A program made the position numbers and the translations under genes. This document shows, one piece after another, positions 1 through 34,200 of a stretch of 64,000 nucleotides of DNA; positions within the stretch are counted from its first letter, which is position 1; every line of letters begins with the position of its first letter. Below the pieces are notes generated by a model. The model was not told the origin of the DNA. It did no database searches and saw only the letters and a program-made list of their open reading frames with translations. This DNA comes from Aselliscus stoliczkanus (lineage: Eukaryota; Chordata; Mammalia; Chiroptera; Hipposideridae): contig CM066732.1 of assembly GCA_033961575.1 (NCBI GenBank), forward strand, positions 107,634,687 to 107,698,686. Reading direction: 5' to 3'.

Positions 1-21249
<21,249 letters not shown>

Positions 21250-21337
21250 GTGATCTACTTTAATCAGTCTCTAGAATCGACAGTGTGTGGTGGGTATATG
21301 TAACATGTAATGGTATGAATTATTTTTCCTCTTAAGT

Positions 21338-21436
21338 AATAAAGATATTTGATAATGAAATCAAAAGAATTCCCTGTTTATATTAGGGGAATACAACATT
21401 GATATGTAATTTAAAGGAAATATTTTGTAAAATAAA
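21338..21436 (+). terminator. Two candidate TEX9 poly(A) signals
   Basis: AATAAA occurs at 21338-21343 and again at 21431-21436, 89 and 182 bases after the TEX9 stop. Either could end the transcript. Both lie well before the MNS1 3' end on the other strand, so the two genes probably do not overlap at their main ends. Confidence 0.6.
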
Positions 21437-22069
21437 GCAATAGGAATTGAACTTTTGATTCTGCTATCTTTCTTATGACCTACGAGCCCCTTCCTGAACT
21501 GCACTTGAATAGAAAGTATTTTATGTTCTGGAGTTAGTTAATTTAGTTTATCTAAGAGAAATTTTGTCTTTAATATCTTATTGACAATTAAGCACTTTCA
21601 AATTTCTCACCCTTTACTTTTCTACTCCCTTATAGACAGAACAGGTGCTTTTAAAAAACAGTCTTCTAAAAAATATTTACATTAAAAATTTAATGTTTAA
21701 AAACACATCTTTGTGAATACAGACTGAACTTTGAATTAGGGTGCCATAAGAAAGTACCAGAGACTTAAACAATGGAAACTGCCTCACAGTTCTGGAGGCT
21801 GGAAGCCCGAAGGCAGGTGTCAGCAGGGTTGGCTCCTTCTGACGCCTCTCTTGTTGGCATTTGGAAGGCCGTCTGCTCCCCATGTCATCACACGTCAGAA
21901 AAAGATGCTTTAAGCCCTAATTAATTCTAAATACCTATTTCCCTGGCCAAATCAGGGAAGTAAATTCGTAAACATAAACATAGAACTGTAGCCTGAATGG
22001 AGATACAGAAAAGCTCTGAACAGTAGGAGTGCTATGGGGAAGTTACTCTTCTGGGTTTGGCCTACAGTA

Positions 22070-22197
22070 TACCGGGGGTGCCAAAAAAAAATGTACACAC
22101 ATGACTTGTATTCATCTTTTGTTATTGGTATATATTGAATATTACAATTTTAATTTTTTCCTTAAAATGTGTAGACATTTTTTTGGCACCCTCTGTA
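22070..22197. mobile_element. TA-flanked mariner-type MITE, short copy
   Basis: Ends TACCGGGGGTGCC and GGCACCCTCTGTA are inverted repeats with TA target sites. It is internally shorter than the copies at 31709 and 42234. It lies in the TEX9/MNS1 spacer. Confidence 0.85.
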
Positions 22198-22261
22198 TTG
22201 CTATATATGGAGTATTATAATGTGGTGTTCTAAAACTCAGATCTTCAAATTATTCAGTAAT

Positions 22262-22267
22262 TTTAAT
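22262..22267 (-). terminator. Candidate MNS1 poly(A) signal (ATTAAA)
   Basis: ATTAAA on the - strand lies about 170 bases beyond the MNS1 stop. It is the nearest signal-like hexamer I see. A second ATTAAA near 22150 lies inside the MITE at 22070-22197 and could serve instead. Confidence 0.4.
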
Positions 22268-22436
22268 TTTTATCAGAAAGCAAATGTTTTCTTATAGATA
22301 ACTGTTTACAAATGATGAAATACAGAGATGTTTTAGAAAATCCATATAGACATTGGAGTCCTATCACTAAAACAAAAGTTACACTGACATCTAGTGGTAA
22401 CATACAAACGAATCCAGGTTTTACCAAATCTTGATA

Positions 22437-22529
22437 TCACTTCTCTTCACAAATTTCGCTCCTTTTCTGATATGCTTTTCTAAACTCTTCACCAAGCATA
22501 TCAATATCATCCTCATTTTTGAATACTCC
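22437..22529 (-). CDS. MNS1: MNS1 exon 10 with stop codon (residues 466-495)
   Basis: The acceptor is TTTCTTGTAG, then 30 codons GVFKNEDDIDMLGEEF to RSEICEEK and TGA at 22437-22439. Confidence 0.96.
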   Translation of the reverse strand, partial: GVFKNEDDIDMLGEEFRKAYQKRSEICEEK

Positions 22530-25500
22530 CTACAAGAAAAATACTTTGAGTTAGTCTGAATGCCAGAATATATCACTTAATGCTTGTAAGACTAACAAAT
22601 ACAGACATAGCAATTTATAACATTATCTCCAAGATAATGAAATCTATTGAACAGATTTATGAAAAAATCATTTTATATTCTTCGACTGATTTGATTTCCC
22701 AATTTATCAGTTCCCATGTTGGAACTTGTCATAGGAATCTAGGCTCTTCTACTTTAATACAAGTACTAACTGCTTAGAGTGGCCGAATGGGAAGGAACTG
22801 CATCTACACTGTACTGTTGAAACAGCCGTACAATACGACGTGAGGGGCTCAGGTGACGAGACTAAGCTTTGCCAAGTTCATGCATGGGACTGGTTCCTGC
22901 CTCAGTTCTACAGCTAATCAGCAAACATTCAATTTTGAAAGAATCCAGGTTTGGAATTAAGCCATTTAAGCAAGCTGTTTGAAATTCTTCATTTTCTTTT
23001 CCCTTACAGTAAAAGGCTCTTTAAAACATAATTGAACTTAAATATTTACTCATAATTAAAGGATCTAAAGAATAATTTAGATCATTTGGGACCATTAGGA
23101 CCTAAAGGATGAGAGTCATTTTAGGATTTCAGGTTTATTAGGCTCTCTCCCCATCTCCACAACTATTTCCCTGCAAAAATATCTAAACCTTAAGACTATT
23201 CTAGAATTGTAGTCTATTTCATGGAATTTATCAGTTCCACATGGCTTCTGTCAATACATCATTTTCTATTCATTACTACTGTCTAAACAATTAGACTGTA
23301 AGGTCCTGTGGGCAGGCAATAATTACTCATGTTTCTCTTTCTCCTTCCTTCTTTCCTTCGCACTGGACTAAACACAAAATATGCACTTGATCCTTACAAC
23401 TGAATAAAATATCAAAGGGCATAATTTCTGTATTGGAAGGGTGGAAATTTTATTTGAGTCCAGATGTTTATGTGGCCTCAAACTCAGTTGTTATTTCATA
23501 GTCACAACGTATTTCAGATGTGCATGAATTTTGCTATCTTTTAAAAGTACCTTTAAAAACTGAGGTTACCTGGTACCTAGTTCTACCACAACCTCCTATT
23601 ATAGAGCAGATCTGTCACAGACTCAGTTCAAGTATGTATCTATTATTGGTGTTACTGATTACAAGATTTTCCTAGGTGTCATCAGCTTTGGTGTATAGTC
23701 TCTCACAATTGCTTTCTGGTAGTTTAGTTTTAGACCTCCTATACTGACGGGAGAAAAGAATCTCTAAAATTTAAATTCAACAAATCTAGCTCATACTTCT
23801 AAAAATGTGCCAAGACTAACTCTCATTTTGGAAATGTTCAGTGACAAGCCAAGATGATCCCACTGCTGTTGGTGACAGCAAGAAGTGATTGAAACCCAGG
23901 CCTTCTGGAATCCTAAACCATGGTTCCCTACCCAGCAGACGTCATGAGCATTACACTTTGAGTTAAAGCTCACTTACTTTAGGGAGATAGCCTAGTAATT
24001 TTACAGCGTGTTCTTTGAGAAGTTTTAGTCTTTCTTCTTCAACAATGGCATTGATACAGTCTTGTTTTCTTTGCTGCAACTGCCACTCTTCCAGTTCATG
24101 TTGCTGGAAATGTAAGTAAAATGTTATGGTCACAAAATACATTAATGTTTTAAGAACTTATCAAAACTATGTTTGCAGTGAATTAGATAAAATGGATGAA
24201 CTATTTATTGACACTTCAAAAGATACTAGATGGTATGTGTATATATAGCTTATATATATATATTATATAGATGTATCTTTTACAGTCAGTATTCTGTTCA
24301 AGTTACAAGAACAATAGTTATGAAGGATTTTAGGGAGGCAAGTACATATTTTCAGGACAATATCTTCATTACCCAGGAAAAAATGTTCAAAGAATTTATT
24401 TCCTAATTAATTCAACAAATGGGTTGTTGGAAAAGTCATGACGCATTTTTGCAATGAAAAACAGAAAAAATACGTCATGACTTTTCCGACAATCCAATAT
24501 TTGTTGAATGCATACCATGAGGCATGTGCTGAAGGCAGCTTACAGTGTAAGACCAAAAAAAAAAGTGACTAAAGCAGAATAGGGATATCTAAAAGACAAA
24601 TATTTCCAAATAAAGTTTTCAAAGGCCTGTATGAAGCCCAACAGTAGCAACAAGAGTTCTACAGGGAGAGCCAGTATTTCTTAGAAGAGAACTCTGAATC
24701 CTCAACCACACCAAAGTTTTTTGCCATGCGATAGGGAAGAGAGGACTAACTTTAAAAAGTTCTAGGGATTAGAAGGAGATATGGAAATGTATCCAAAAAA
24801 TCCCGTTGGATAGGGAAGATGCTAAAAGGCAGACCACTGAAATAATGATGAATTTCTGCCGAGAATTACATTACAGCAGTATTAATGCAAAGCTTTTCTC
24901 TGAAATAACTAGTTTACTAGGGTCACCATTTCTTCAGACCATTCCTTGTCAAAGTCATGGAAAACGGAAAGGAAAAAAATTACCATATGATTTGTAACCA
25001 GATACCTAACATCATTTGGCACATAAAAGGTTCTCAGTTAACTGTTTAGTGGATGAGTACATGAGGTAATTGCTGCTAAATGATAATGACCAAAAAAATA
25101 TATATATATATATATTGGTTTTTTGTTTTGTTTTTTTCTTACTTTGGCTGCAAGGAACCGGTTGCGACGCTCTTCGATAAGTTTTTCCACAGCCCTCTTG
25201 TGTTCCAGTTGCTTCATTCTTTGTTTCTGAGCATTCATTAATTCTATTCGATCATCCTCGGCAAGTTTAGCTAACATCGCTTTTCTAAAGATCTCCTCCT
25301 CCTCTTTGGCGGCCTGTAGTACTAGTTCCTTCAAGGCCATTTGTTCTATAAAATCTTGCTTCAACTCCTTTTGCTTTCTCAATTTCTCTTCTGCTTCTTC
25401 CTAAACAAAATATATATAAGTTCACTCAGTAATTGTTTCTTTACAGCCGATTTATAAAGGATGGGAGAATTTGGTTAAGCTCAGTGTTAATAAGAAATAA

Positions 25501-28180
25501 CACTAAAAATGCCTTTTCAAGATAATACTTTGTTCTATCCTTTTAAAGCTAGTTGTTAAAGGACATGTTACCTTTGCATTGCCTTCTGTTACTTGTTTTT
25601 AAATTTTAATTTGTATATACCATCTTGTTTCTGTACTCAGAATTAATACATCTTTGAAAAGAGCTGATATGAAAACTTTTTTTGCACACCTAAGTTTATT
25701 AAATCTGTATTCTGTGAAATATGTTTCAACTATGAATCATTTTAGAATCTTCTCTGAAACTATTGTTCAGATCATTGATAAATATTTTTCAGAACAATAA
25801 TCTAGGAAAGATAATCAGAAGTTTTTAAGGGAAAGTCAAATTTATTTGGAGCAGTTAGTCCTTTCCTACAAGCTTTAATTTTCCCAACATTTTATTATGA
25901 AAAATTTCAAACACAACCAAAAATCAAAGAATTTTACAGTGATCACTTATATACCTAACACCTGGATGCTACCAATAACATTTTACTATTCTTGCTTTAG
26001 CATCTATTCAGTTACAACTGATGTAATTTTTTGTTTTTTGTGGTTTTTTTTGAGGGCAGTGTCACTGGCCCTCATATGTGGGACCCGAACCGGGGCTGCT
26101 GGCTTCCCAAGCCAGCGCTCAACCACCACGCCACTTGGCCAGCCCTCATGACTGATGTAATTTTTAACTCCCTCTCTAACTAACCCAATTCTTACACAAG
26201 CTCCAGGTAGTTCCCTGTCCTCAAGGCATTCAAAATACTGCCTTAACAACAATATATGGTCAGGGTTCTTACTTACAGAATAACACAAACTATAAGAGAT
26301 TTATTTACTACAGGCCATCAGATGGCACAGAGAACTTCCAGGAGGTCCAGGAAACAAGCTGACAGCCCACTGCTCAGACCCCATGGTGATAACTCCACCA
26401 AAGCCACTCTGCTGTCTCATTTTGCTCACTTCCATCTTCACACCTTGTAAGGGTGGGATGGGGTGGGGGGATAACTGCCAGAGATAACCTACGTCATATG
26501 AAGAATTCTAGCTAAAGGAAAGTCATTTTAACTTTATAGTTTTTATAATAAGCATTTTTTAAAGAGTAGAAGGAGGGTTTAAGTGAGCCAATCTGCAGTA
26601 TCAGCTGTAGCAAACTTTGATTATATTCTTTCAACCTCTTCACGTATTCCTATCTAATGTATATTCAACCTCTTTCTTCACTTATTCCTATCTAATCCTC
26701 TTTTCAAATCCTACCATGTTTCCCCCAAAATAAGACCTAATTGGAAAATAAGCCCTAGCATGATTTTTCAGGATGCTTGTAATATAAGCCCTACCCCAAA
26801 CATAAGCCCCAGTTAAGATCATCAGCCAGACATGACTGTTTGAATAAATGTAGATTTTGTACATGAATAAATAAATAAATGTAGATTGTTGGAGCACAAA
26901 TTAATACAAGACCTGGTCTTATTTTCAGGAAAACATGGTACCTTTTCCATAAAGTGTTTTCTAATCATTGTAATTCATACTTAACTCTTTGGCCTCTTAT
27001 ACCATTTAATTTTTCCATGATTTAATTTTATTTCATATGTACAGACTTTATCTCCTCACTAAAAATAAATTCCTAGAGGCCAATTTTATTTTTCTTAAGG
27101 ATAGTGGGCATATCGTTTCTATAATAAAGTTCGTGTTTATTTGCCACAGATTACATAGAAGTGAAATGGTCTCTGACGGCAGAGATACTGTCTCAGCTTT
27201 AAATTCCTCCAGAGATTCTTATAATACTTTACACAAAGAAATTTAGTACATATTGAACCAAATGAACTGCTGACATTTCCCAGCATCCGTTTCCCATACA
27301 CATTGTAGTTTAATCCAATGAAGACATCTAGCTAAAAAATAAGGAAGTGTTTGGCAAAACAAAACATAATTTGTTACACTTTTTCAATTGGAAAAGAGTT
27401 CATGGACTCCTTGTTACGTCTGGATCAGGATTATATCGTCATATAATGTAAACTGCATAATTTTCTATCCTTTTATGTGTTCTAAAACCCAATATGTGGT
27501 TTGAGAAATAGCTGTTCACTGAAATTTTGAAATAATGTTTTAGAGGTATCTTAGTCTGGGTTCTCCTCTGAAAACAAGGACTTGTACATAGATATTTTAT
27601 CAGGGATGTAATTTCAGGAAAACAAGGACTTGTACATAGATATTTTATCAGGGATGTAATTTCAGGAAGCAGCGGTGATGGACAGAGTGAAACAGGGAAG
27701 GAAGAAAAGCTCAACATGGTAAGCTCCTTACCACCATGTGCAATGAGGCTTAGTCCTGCCAGGACCTGATGAGGAATGCATGGAGCACCTTTCAGGACCA
27801 TCCTATCTCCTCGCCTTCCCAAAGGCCAACTGGAAGAAGAATTTGTCCTTTCATTTTTGTCCATTGATTTTTGAGGGATACCCCAGAGGATATTGACTCT
27901 CTGCCCCCACTCATACCCCCACACTGTAGGATGCAGTCAGCACACAGTCAGTCTAAGCCTTCACAACTATTCTCCACAGCTGTCACTAAAATCAGAGGTG
28001 AGGTTGAGAGGCTGCGAGGCAGGGCACAAAAGGCTTTTGATATAGGAAATACCCTTAATAATCTTATTTTGTCTGATTCTTCTACGTTTTTTGAAACCAC
28101 TATATTTTGAAATCAGAAAATTGTGCCATTGAGATTTTCACATTACTAGTGTACAATTGAATCTTTCACTATTCTTCTGA

Positions 28181-28218
<38 letters not shown>

Positions 28219-31200
28219 GGGCAGTGTCACTGGCCCTCATATGTGGGACCGAACCGGGGCCGCTGGCTTCCAAGGCCAGCGCTTAACCACTGCGCCACTC
28301 GGCCGGCCCTTCTTCTGATCTTTTTTATAGATCCTTTATTCCTTCAAATTGTTTTTACTTTTTTCTTTTGTATGTCTTTTCCAGAGTAAAAGTCCCCTCC
28401 CCCATATTAAGCAATTGGATTAATGCTAACATGTTTTTCTGATTTTTAGTTTATTTCTATCACTTGTATCTTTATTAGTTCCTTACATAGTCTTGTCTCA
28501 TACTTGAATTTGTATTGTTTTACTAAGTTACTGAGTTGTTTGCCTAAATTATTTTTTCCCATTTTCTTGTTTAATAATTAATTTCCTCAGAAATCAGTTT
28601 TACAAAAGCTCAGTTTTATAAAAGCTGACAGATTTTGCTATACAGTAATCTCATCCTCTAAAATGTCTGCAAATATTCTCTTCAACCAATGTTAAAAAGT
28701 ATTTTTATATTTTCAGTTGCTGGGTTGAATTATTTGTTATTAATTTCTAGTGGTGTTAAACACTTTTCCCCTTGCATTATTCTGATAAATTTTCTTTGGA
28801 GCTCTTGCGGCTTTTAAAATTATGTATTTCAATGCAACATTACACAGAAGATTAAATGTTTATTATTGATTATACCTTTTATCTGTGATCTTTGGGATTA
28901 ACTTTATGTTCTACTAATCTGCTGATAACCCTCCTGTTTCCCATTTGTTCATATATATCTGTTATGCCTTCATTTAATTCTTAACATTTTTGGGTAATTT
29001 TATATTAGGTATATATAAGTGGATTACATTGTTTTTTAAAAAGAGCTATACACATTATATTCTTATATGCAGTTAATTAAGAACATATATGCAATAGGTT
29101 TTGATTAATACATCATATCTATTTCCTCCTCAATGAAGAAACAGTGTTATCTAACATAATGTTTGATATCGCTGAAAGTATTTAAAAATAAGAATACTAA
29201 TAGCTATACTTCTATACTAAACTATTCATATATCTTATTTTATGAAGTGTGTGTTCAAACTTCGCTCATTGAAAATAACTGGGTTCTTTGTATTCTATTA
29301 TCAAGTTATAAGTGTTCTTTATATATTCTGGATAAAAGTTCTTTGTAAGATATATGTATAGGGAATATTCTCTTCTGGACTATGGTTTGCATTTTCATTT
29401 TCCTAATGATGGTAGGAAACTATTAATTCTGGTGAAGCTCAATTTATAAACTTTCAATGGCTCATGCCTTTTTTATCCTACTAAGAATTCTTTGCCATTC
29501 TACACTTGCCAGTGCAATATGGCAATTAAAAAAAAAAGAAAAGGTACACAGATAAGAAAGCAAGAAATAAAACTGTCCTTATCTACAGAAGACAAGACTG
29601 ACTACATAGGGGGAAAAAGAAACTCCTAGAGCTGCTAATATTTGAATTCAGCAAGGTTGTAAGTTACAAGATAAATATTAAAAAGCCAATTCATTAGCAA
29701 TGAGTAAGTGCATGCTGAAATTAAAACTAAAATTCCATTTACAATCACTAAAAAAAATTAGATGTAAATCTAACAAAACATAGGATTTGTATGCTCAAAA
29801 CTATAAAATACTAATGAAAATGGAGAGTCACATCATGTTCATTGATTGGAAGACTTGACATAGTGAACATGCCAATTCTCCCCAACTTGACATTCAGATT
29901 TAATGCAATTCTTATCAAAATCTCAGAACACTATTTATGGACAGAGACAAGATTATTCTAAAATGTATATGGAAATGCAAAGGAACTAGAACAGCTAAAA
30001 CAATTTTAAAGACTCACTATATAGCTACAGTAATCAAAACCATGTGGTATTGGTAGAGGGACAGACACATGGATCCACAGATAAAATAGAAATCCCAGGA
30101 ATAGATCCATACAAATATGTTCAGCTGTGTTTAACAAAGGTACAAAAGCAATTCAGTGTAAGAGAGAGAATTTTTTGAACAAATGGTGTGGACCAACTGG
30201 ATATCCGAAAGCAAAACCTAAACCTTGACTTTATACAAAAATTTTTTGTATACCTTATACAAAAAATTACCATAAAGTGGATCGCAGACTTAAATGCAAA
30301 AGTCAAAAACTTTTAAGGGGAAAAAAAAAAGGGATAAATTCTTCAGGATCTAGCAAATCCTTCTAAAATTGATACCAGAAGTACAATCCATGAAAACAAA
30401 CTGATAAATTGGGTAGAAATTGAAAATATTTGCTCAGAGAAAGACCCTATTAAGAGGATGAAAAGATGAGCTACAAACTAAGAAAATATTTGTAAACCAC
30501 ACACCTGACAAGGACCTGTATCTAGAATACATAACGAACTCTGAAACTTCTACAATAAATGAACAACCCAGGTAGAAAATCAGCAAATCATCTTGACTTC
30601 AGGTTAGGTCTGTTGATATTGTTCAACACTACATCCTGTGGTTTTATGACTACTTATTCTATATTGTAAAGAGAAGAGATATTGAAATCTTCAATTATAA
30701 TTATGGATTTGTCTATTTCTCCTTTTGGTTTTGCCAGTTTTGCTTCATATATTTTGAAGCTTTATTTAGGTTCATACACATTTAACCCTATTATCACCAT
30801 GATTTCTACTCCAGCTTGCTTTTGATTTGTATTTTTGATTAGTGTTCTTCATCTTTTTGCTTTTAAACTGTGTGTCTTCATATTTAAATTGTGTTTCTTA
30901 TGAACAAATAGTTGCATCATGCTTTTCATGAAGTTTGTGAACTGCTGCTAGGGTTTAGGTTTTTAATCCATCCTGAAAACTTCTCTTTTAAATGTAGTGT
31001 TTATACCATTTACATATAATGTAATTATCAATATGGTTGGGTTTAAATCTGTGTTTCTACTGCTTCATCTCAAAATGATATTCTCTATGTTAATCATGCT
31101 TTCAATTTCCAAAACTTACTTTCAGTTTCCTATTATGTATCTCAGTTTGTTCTTCCTGGTATAATTCTTGTCGCACTTGTTCCAAATCTTCACGTTGCCG

Positions 31201-34200
31201 CAGCATCTCTTCCAATTTCTGAGTCAGCTATTAAATAGAAAAGAAAAAAAATACACTCAAACATTTATAGGAACCAAATCCTACAACAAACATTTCAGAA
31301 TTTCTCCAATGTTTAAGAAGTGGTTATTTTAATACCATATTCTGAAGCTGTAGCCTTTTTTCTTCATTTTCTTGAACTTTTGCCATCCGATTTTCTTCTC
31401 TTTGTTGCTGCATGTTGGCAAACTCTATGATTTTTCTGTTTTCTTCTTCCATCTCCTCACGTTTCTTTTTTCTCCAGAGAGCCTGCTCTTTCTGAAACTC
31501 TTCTATATACCTTCGAGTTACATTCATTTTTTCTAACTTTTGTTGTCTTTCCCTAAATGCAATAGTGAATAGAGTTTTATAGTAACAGAAATAATATAAA
31601 CAAATAGGTATCCTTTACTTCAGTCAATAATATGGAAAAAGTGGCTTACGTATTTATAGTTTGTTCATTCATGCAACAAACATTTTGAGTGTTTACTAAG
31701 TCTACTAAATACCAGGGGTGCCAAAAAAATGTATACAAGTGGATACTTTGGTCAACGTTGCTCAAGAAACAGTTTGCCGTAATCAGAAGTGTCTGGATGC
31801 TGATGGTAACCATTTTGAGCATCTCTTGTAATTGCAGAAGTCAAATGTGACTTGTATTCATCTTTTGTTATCGGTATATATCGAGTATTACAATTTTAAC
31901 AGTTTTTTCCTTTCTTAAAATGTGTATATATTTTTTGGCACCCTCTGTATATGACACGTGTGAATTTTCTCTGAGTATAAAATACTACCATGCCTCTTCT
32001 CTAACCTATTAATGAAGTTTTGTTCATCTCATTTCAGAAAGGCTACAACCTGTTTACATCTGCCTCTCAGCACTCTATACTTCAGGTGTTTACAAGGAAA
32101 TTCGTTAGAAAACAAACCCTTTAACAAAAGATATGGGCATATTTAAGAAAAATAAAGGTTTAGTCATTGTCACTTAATAAGCATTTATTAATTACCAGAT
32201 AATTATCATGCTAACGAAGACAGATAAGAGTTGGTCTCAGTTTATGTAATCATAAGCTATATACTAAGGACTTCCTATGTATCAGGCACTGTATAGGTGC
32301 TTTACTTCTTCAAAACAAGCCTGAGATCAGTCTAATGTAAATCTTTAGGTATGTAAGGACGTTGGGATTAACTTACAATTGATCTTCTTCATAGATTTTC
32401 CTAACAATTTCATCAATCATGAGTTTCTCTTTCAACAACTGCTCATAAGCTTCCTGCTTTTTTTTCTCTTCTTCTTCAAGTTGTTTTTCTAAATCAAGAC
32501 AGTACTGTAATTTCAATTTATTTCGTCTGTCCTCTGCAGCATTCTCTTCCTTTATCATTCTCTCATGTTCTTCCATCATGGTTTTGGCTATTTCCGCATC
32601 ACGTTTCTGTTATTAAAACAAAACTCATCTTTCTATTTTCAAATCTGAGCATTGTATGATAGGCTATTTTAAATAGATGAGTAACTGAATATTGTAAAGC
32701 CTGTTACATTAAATATTTTCATCTGTCTGGGTAGAAAGCAAAGGTAAGTCACAGTCACCTGAAGGGTTTGAATGATGAGTCAAACCCTAAAGAGGTTTTC
32801 TTATGCTTCCAAGTAGCTCTCTGTCAGGGCAATACATAATAAAGATAATAATTCAGCTTTTGAAAAACAGTAAGTAAAATTAGAAGTACTTTATTAATAA
32901 CTATATTAATTGCCAAAGCAGTAGTCATCTTTTTCTTGTATTTTTTATTCTATTTACTATTGGCAATTTTCACAATTTTCATCTCCATTGTGTATCAGCT
33001 GCTATTTAGAGTAAGGATGGTACAGGCAGACCTCAGAGATACTGAAGGTTCGGTTTCAGGCTTCCATAATAGAGCAAGAATCCTCACAAAATGAGTGGTA
33101 ATCTTTTTGCTGGTGGAGGGTCTTGCCTTCATTTTGTGAAAAACAGTATCTGAGGAGCACACTGAAGAGAAGCACAGCAGAACAAGGTGTGCCTACCGTC
33201 TTTTTCATACAGGTCTGCTGTGAAATAGCTCTGAGCAACACTTCAAGTTTCTCCCAGCCGAAACTTTTTTCCCTGCCACTGGCCTTTGAAGTCTCCCTTT
33301 TCTCATTTATTAAAGGCCCTTTGTAGTCATCTAACTTAAAAGGGTCACATATCACTGTTTTCTGAAGCTTTTACTTCTTCACTCATTCAAGACCACTCCT
33401 TCTGAGTTAAGAGACAGTCTTGCTTCTTGAATGGGTTAAACCCCTTATTTGTTTTGAGCATTTTGAAATCATTTAACAAAATTTAAATTTTAACTGAAAT
33501 ACACTGGGGCAATTTTAAAAATTACCCCTTACCATTGTGATCACATCCTAACTGGTTAGATGCTCGATAGTTAGCAGCATCAAACATAAAAGAAACAAAT
33601 TCAAATATGAATGTTAAATGCCATTCCTGATCTAACCAGTGCCTTTAACCATACACTGTTAATATGACTTGATCAAAATTCTTTCTGTTATCTTAGCATA
33701 TGTTGTACCAAGTTCTTTATTAAACATGTATTATAGATTACCACACGCTTACAGAAAGACAGTGTTCTCATGTCACAGATTTAAAAAACAAAACAAAAAC
33801 TAAGGCTTAGAAAGACTGAGCCAAAACTAGACCCTAGATATCCTGATACCTAGTCAGGATATTTTTTGTGGATCAATTTTATTTAGAAAATAGCAATTCT
33901 TTCATGAATCAGATTAAAATGTCTACAATTATCCTGAGAAACCTCAATTATCAGGGTAATATAAAACTGCAAACTATTGGTCAAATAGTATACTGTTTAT
34001 GTTCTGCTTTATTTTGGAAAGGGTAGAATAGAGATGTATGGCTTAGGGAATGAAGTCTTCTCACCCTTTCCTACCACGTGCCAACCACAGGCCATCCCTA
34101 TTAACAGCATACTGTGTAACCCTCCAGGTTTTTCCTAACACATATGCACACACACATCACTGTGTCAGCACCTGTTCTTACTTGATACCAATAGTGCACT

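Noticed and set aside
33056..33355. 99-codon open frame on -
   Set aside because: It overlaps the Tigger-like relic ends and does not resemble a transposase.
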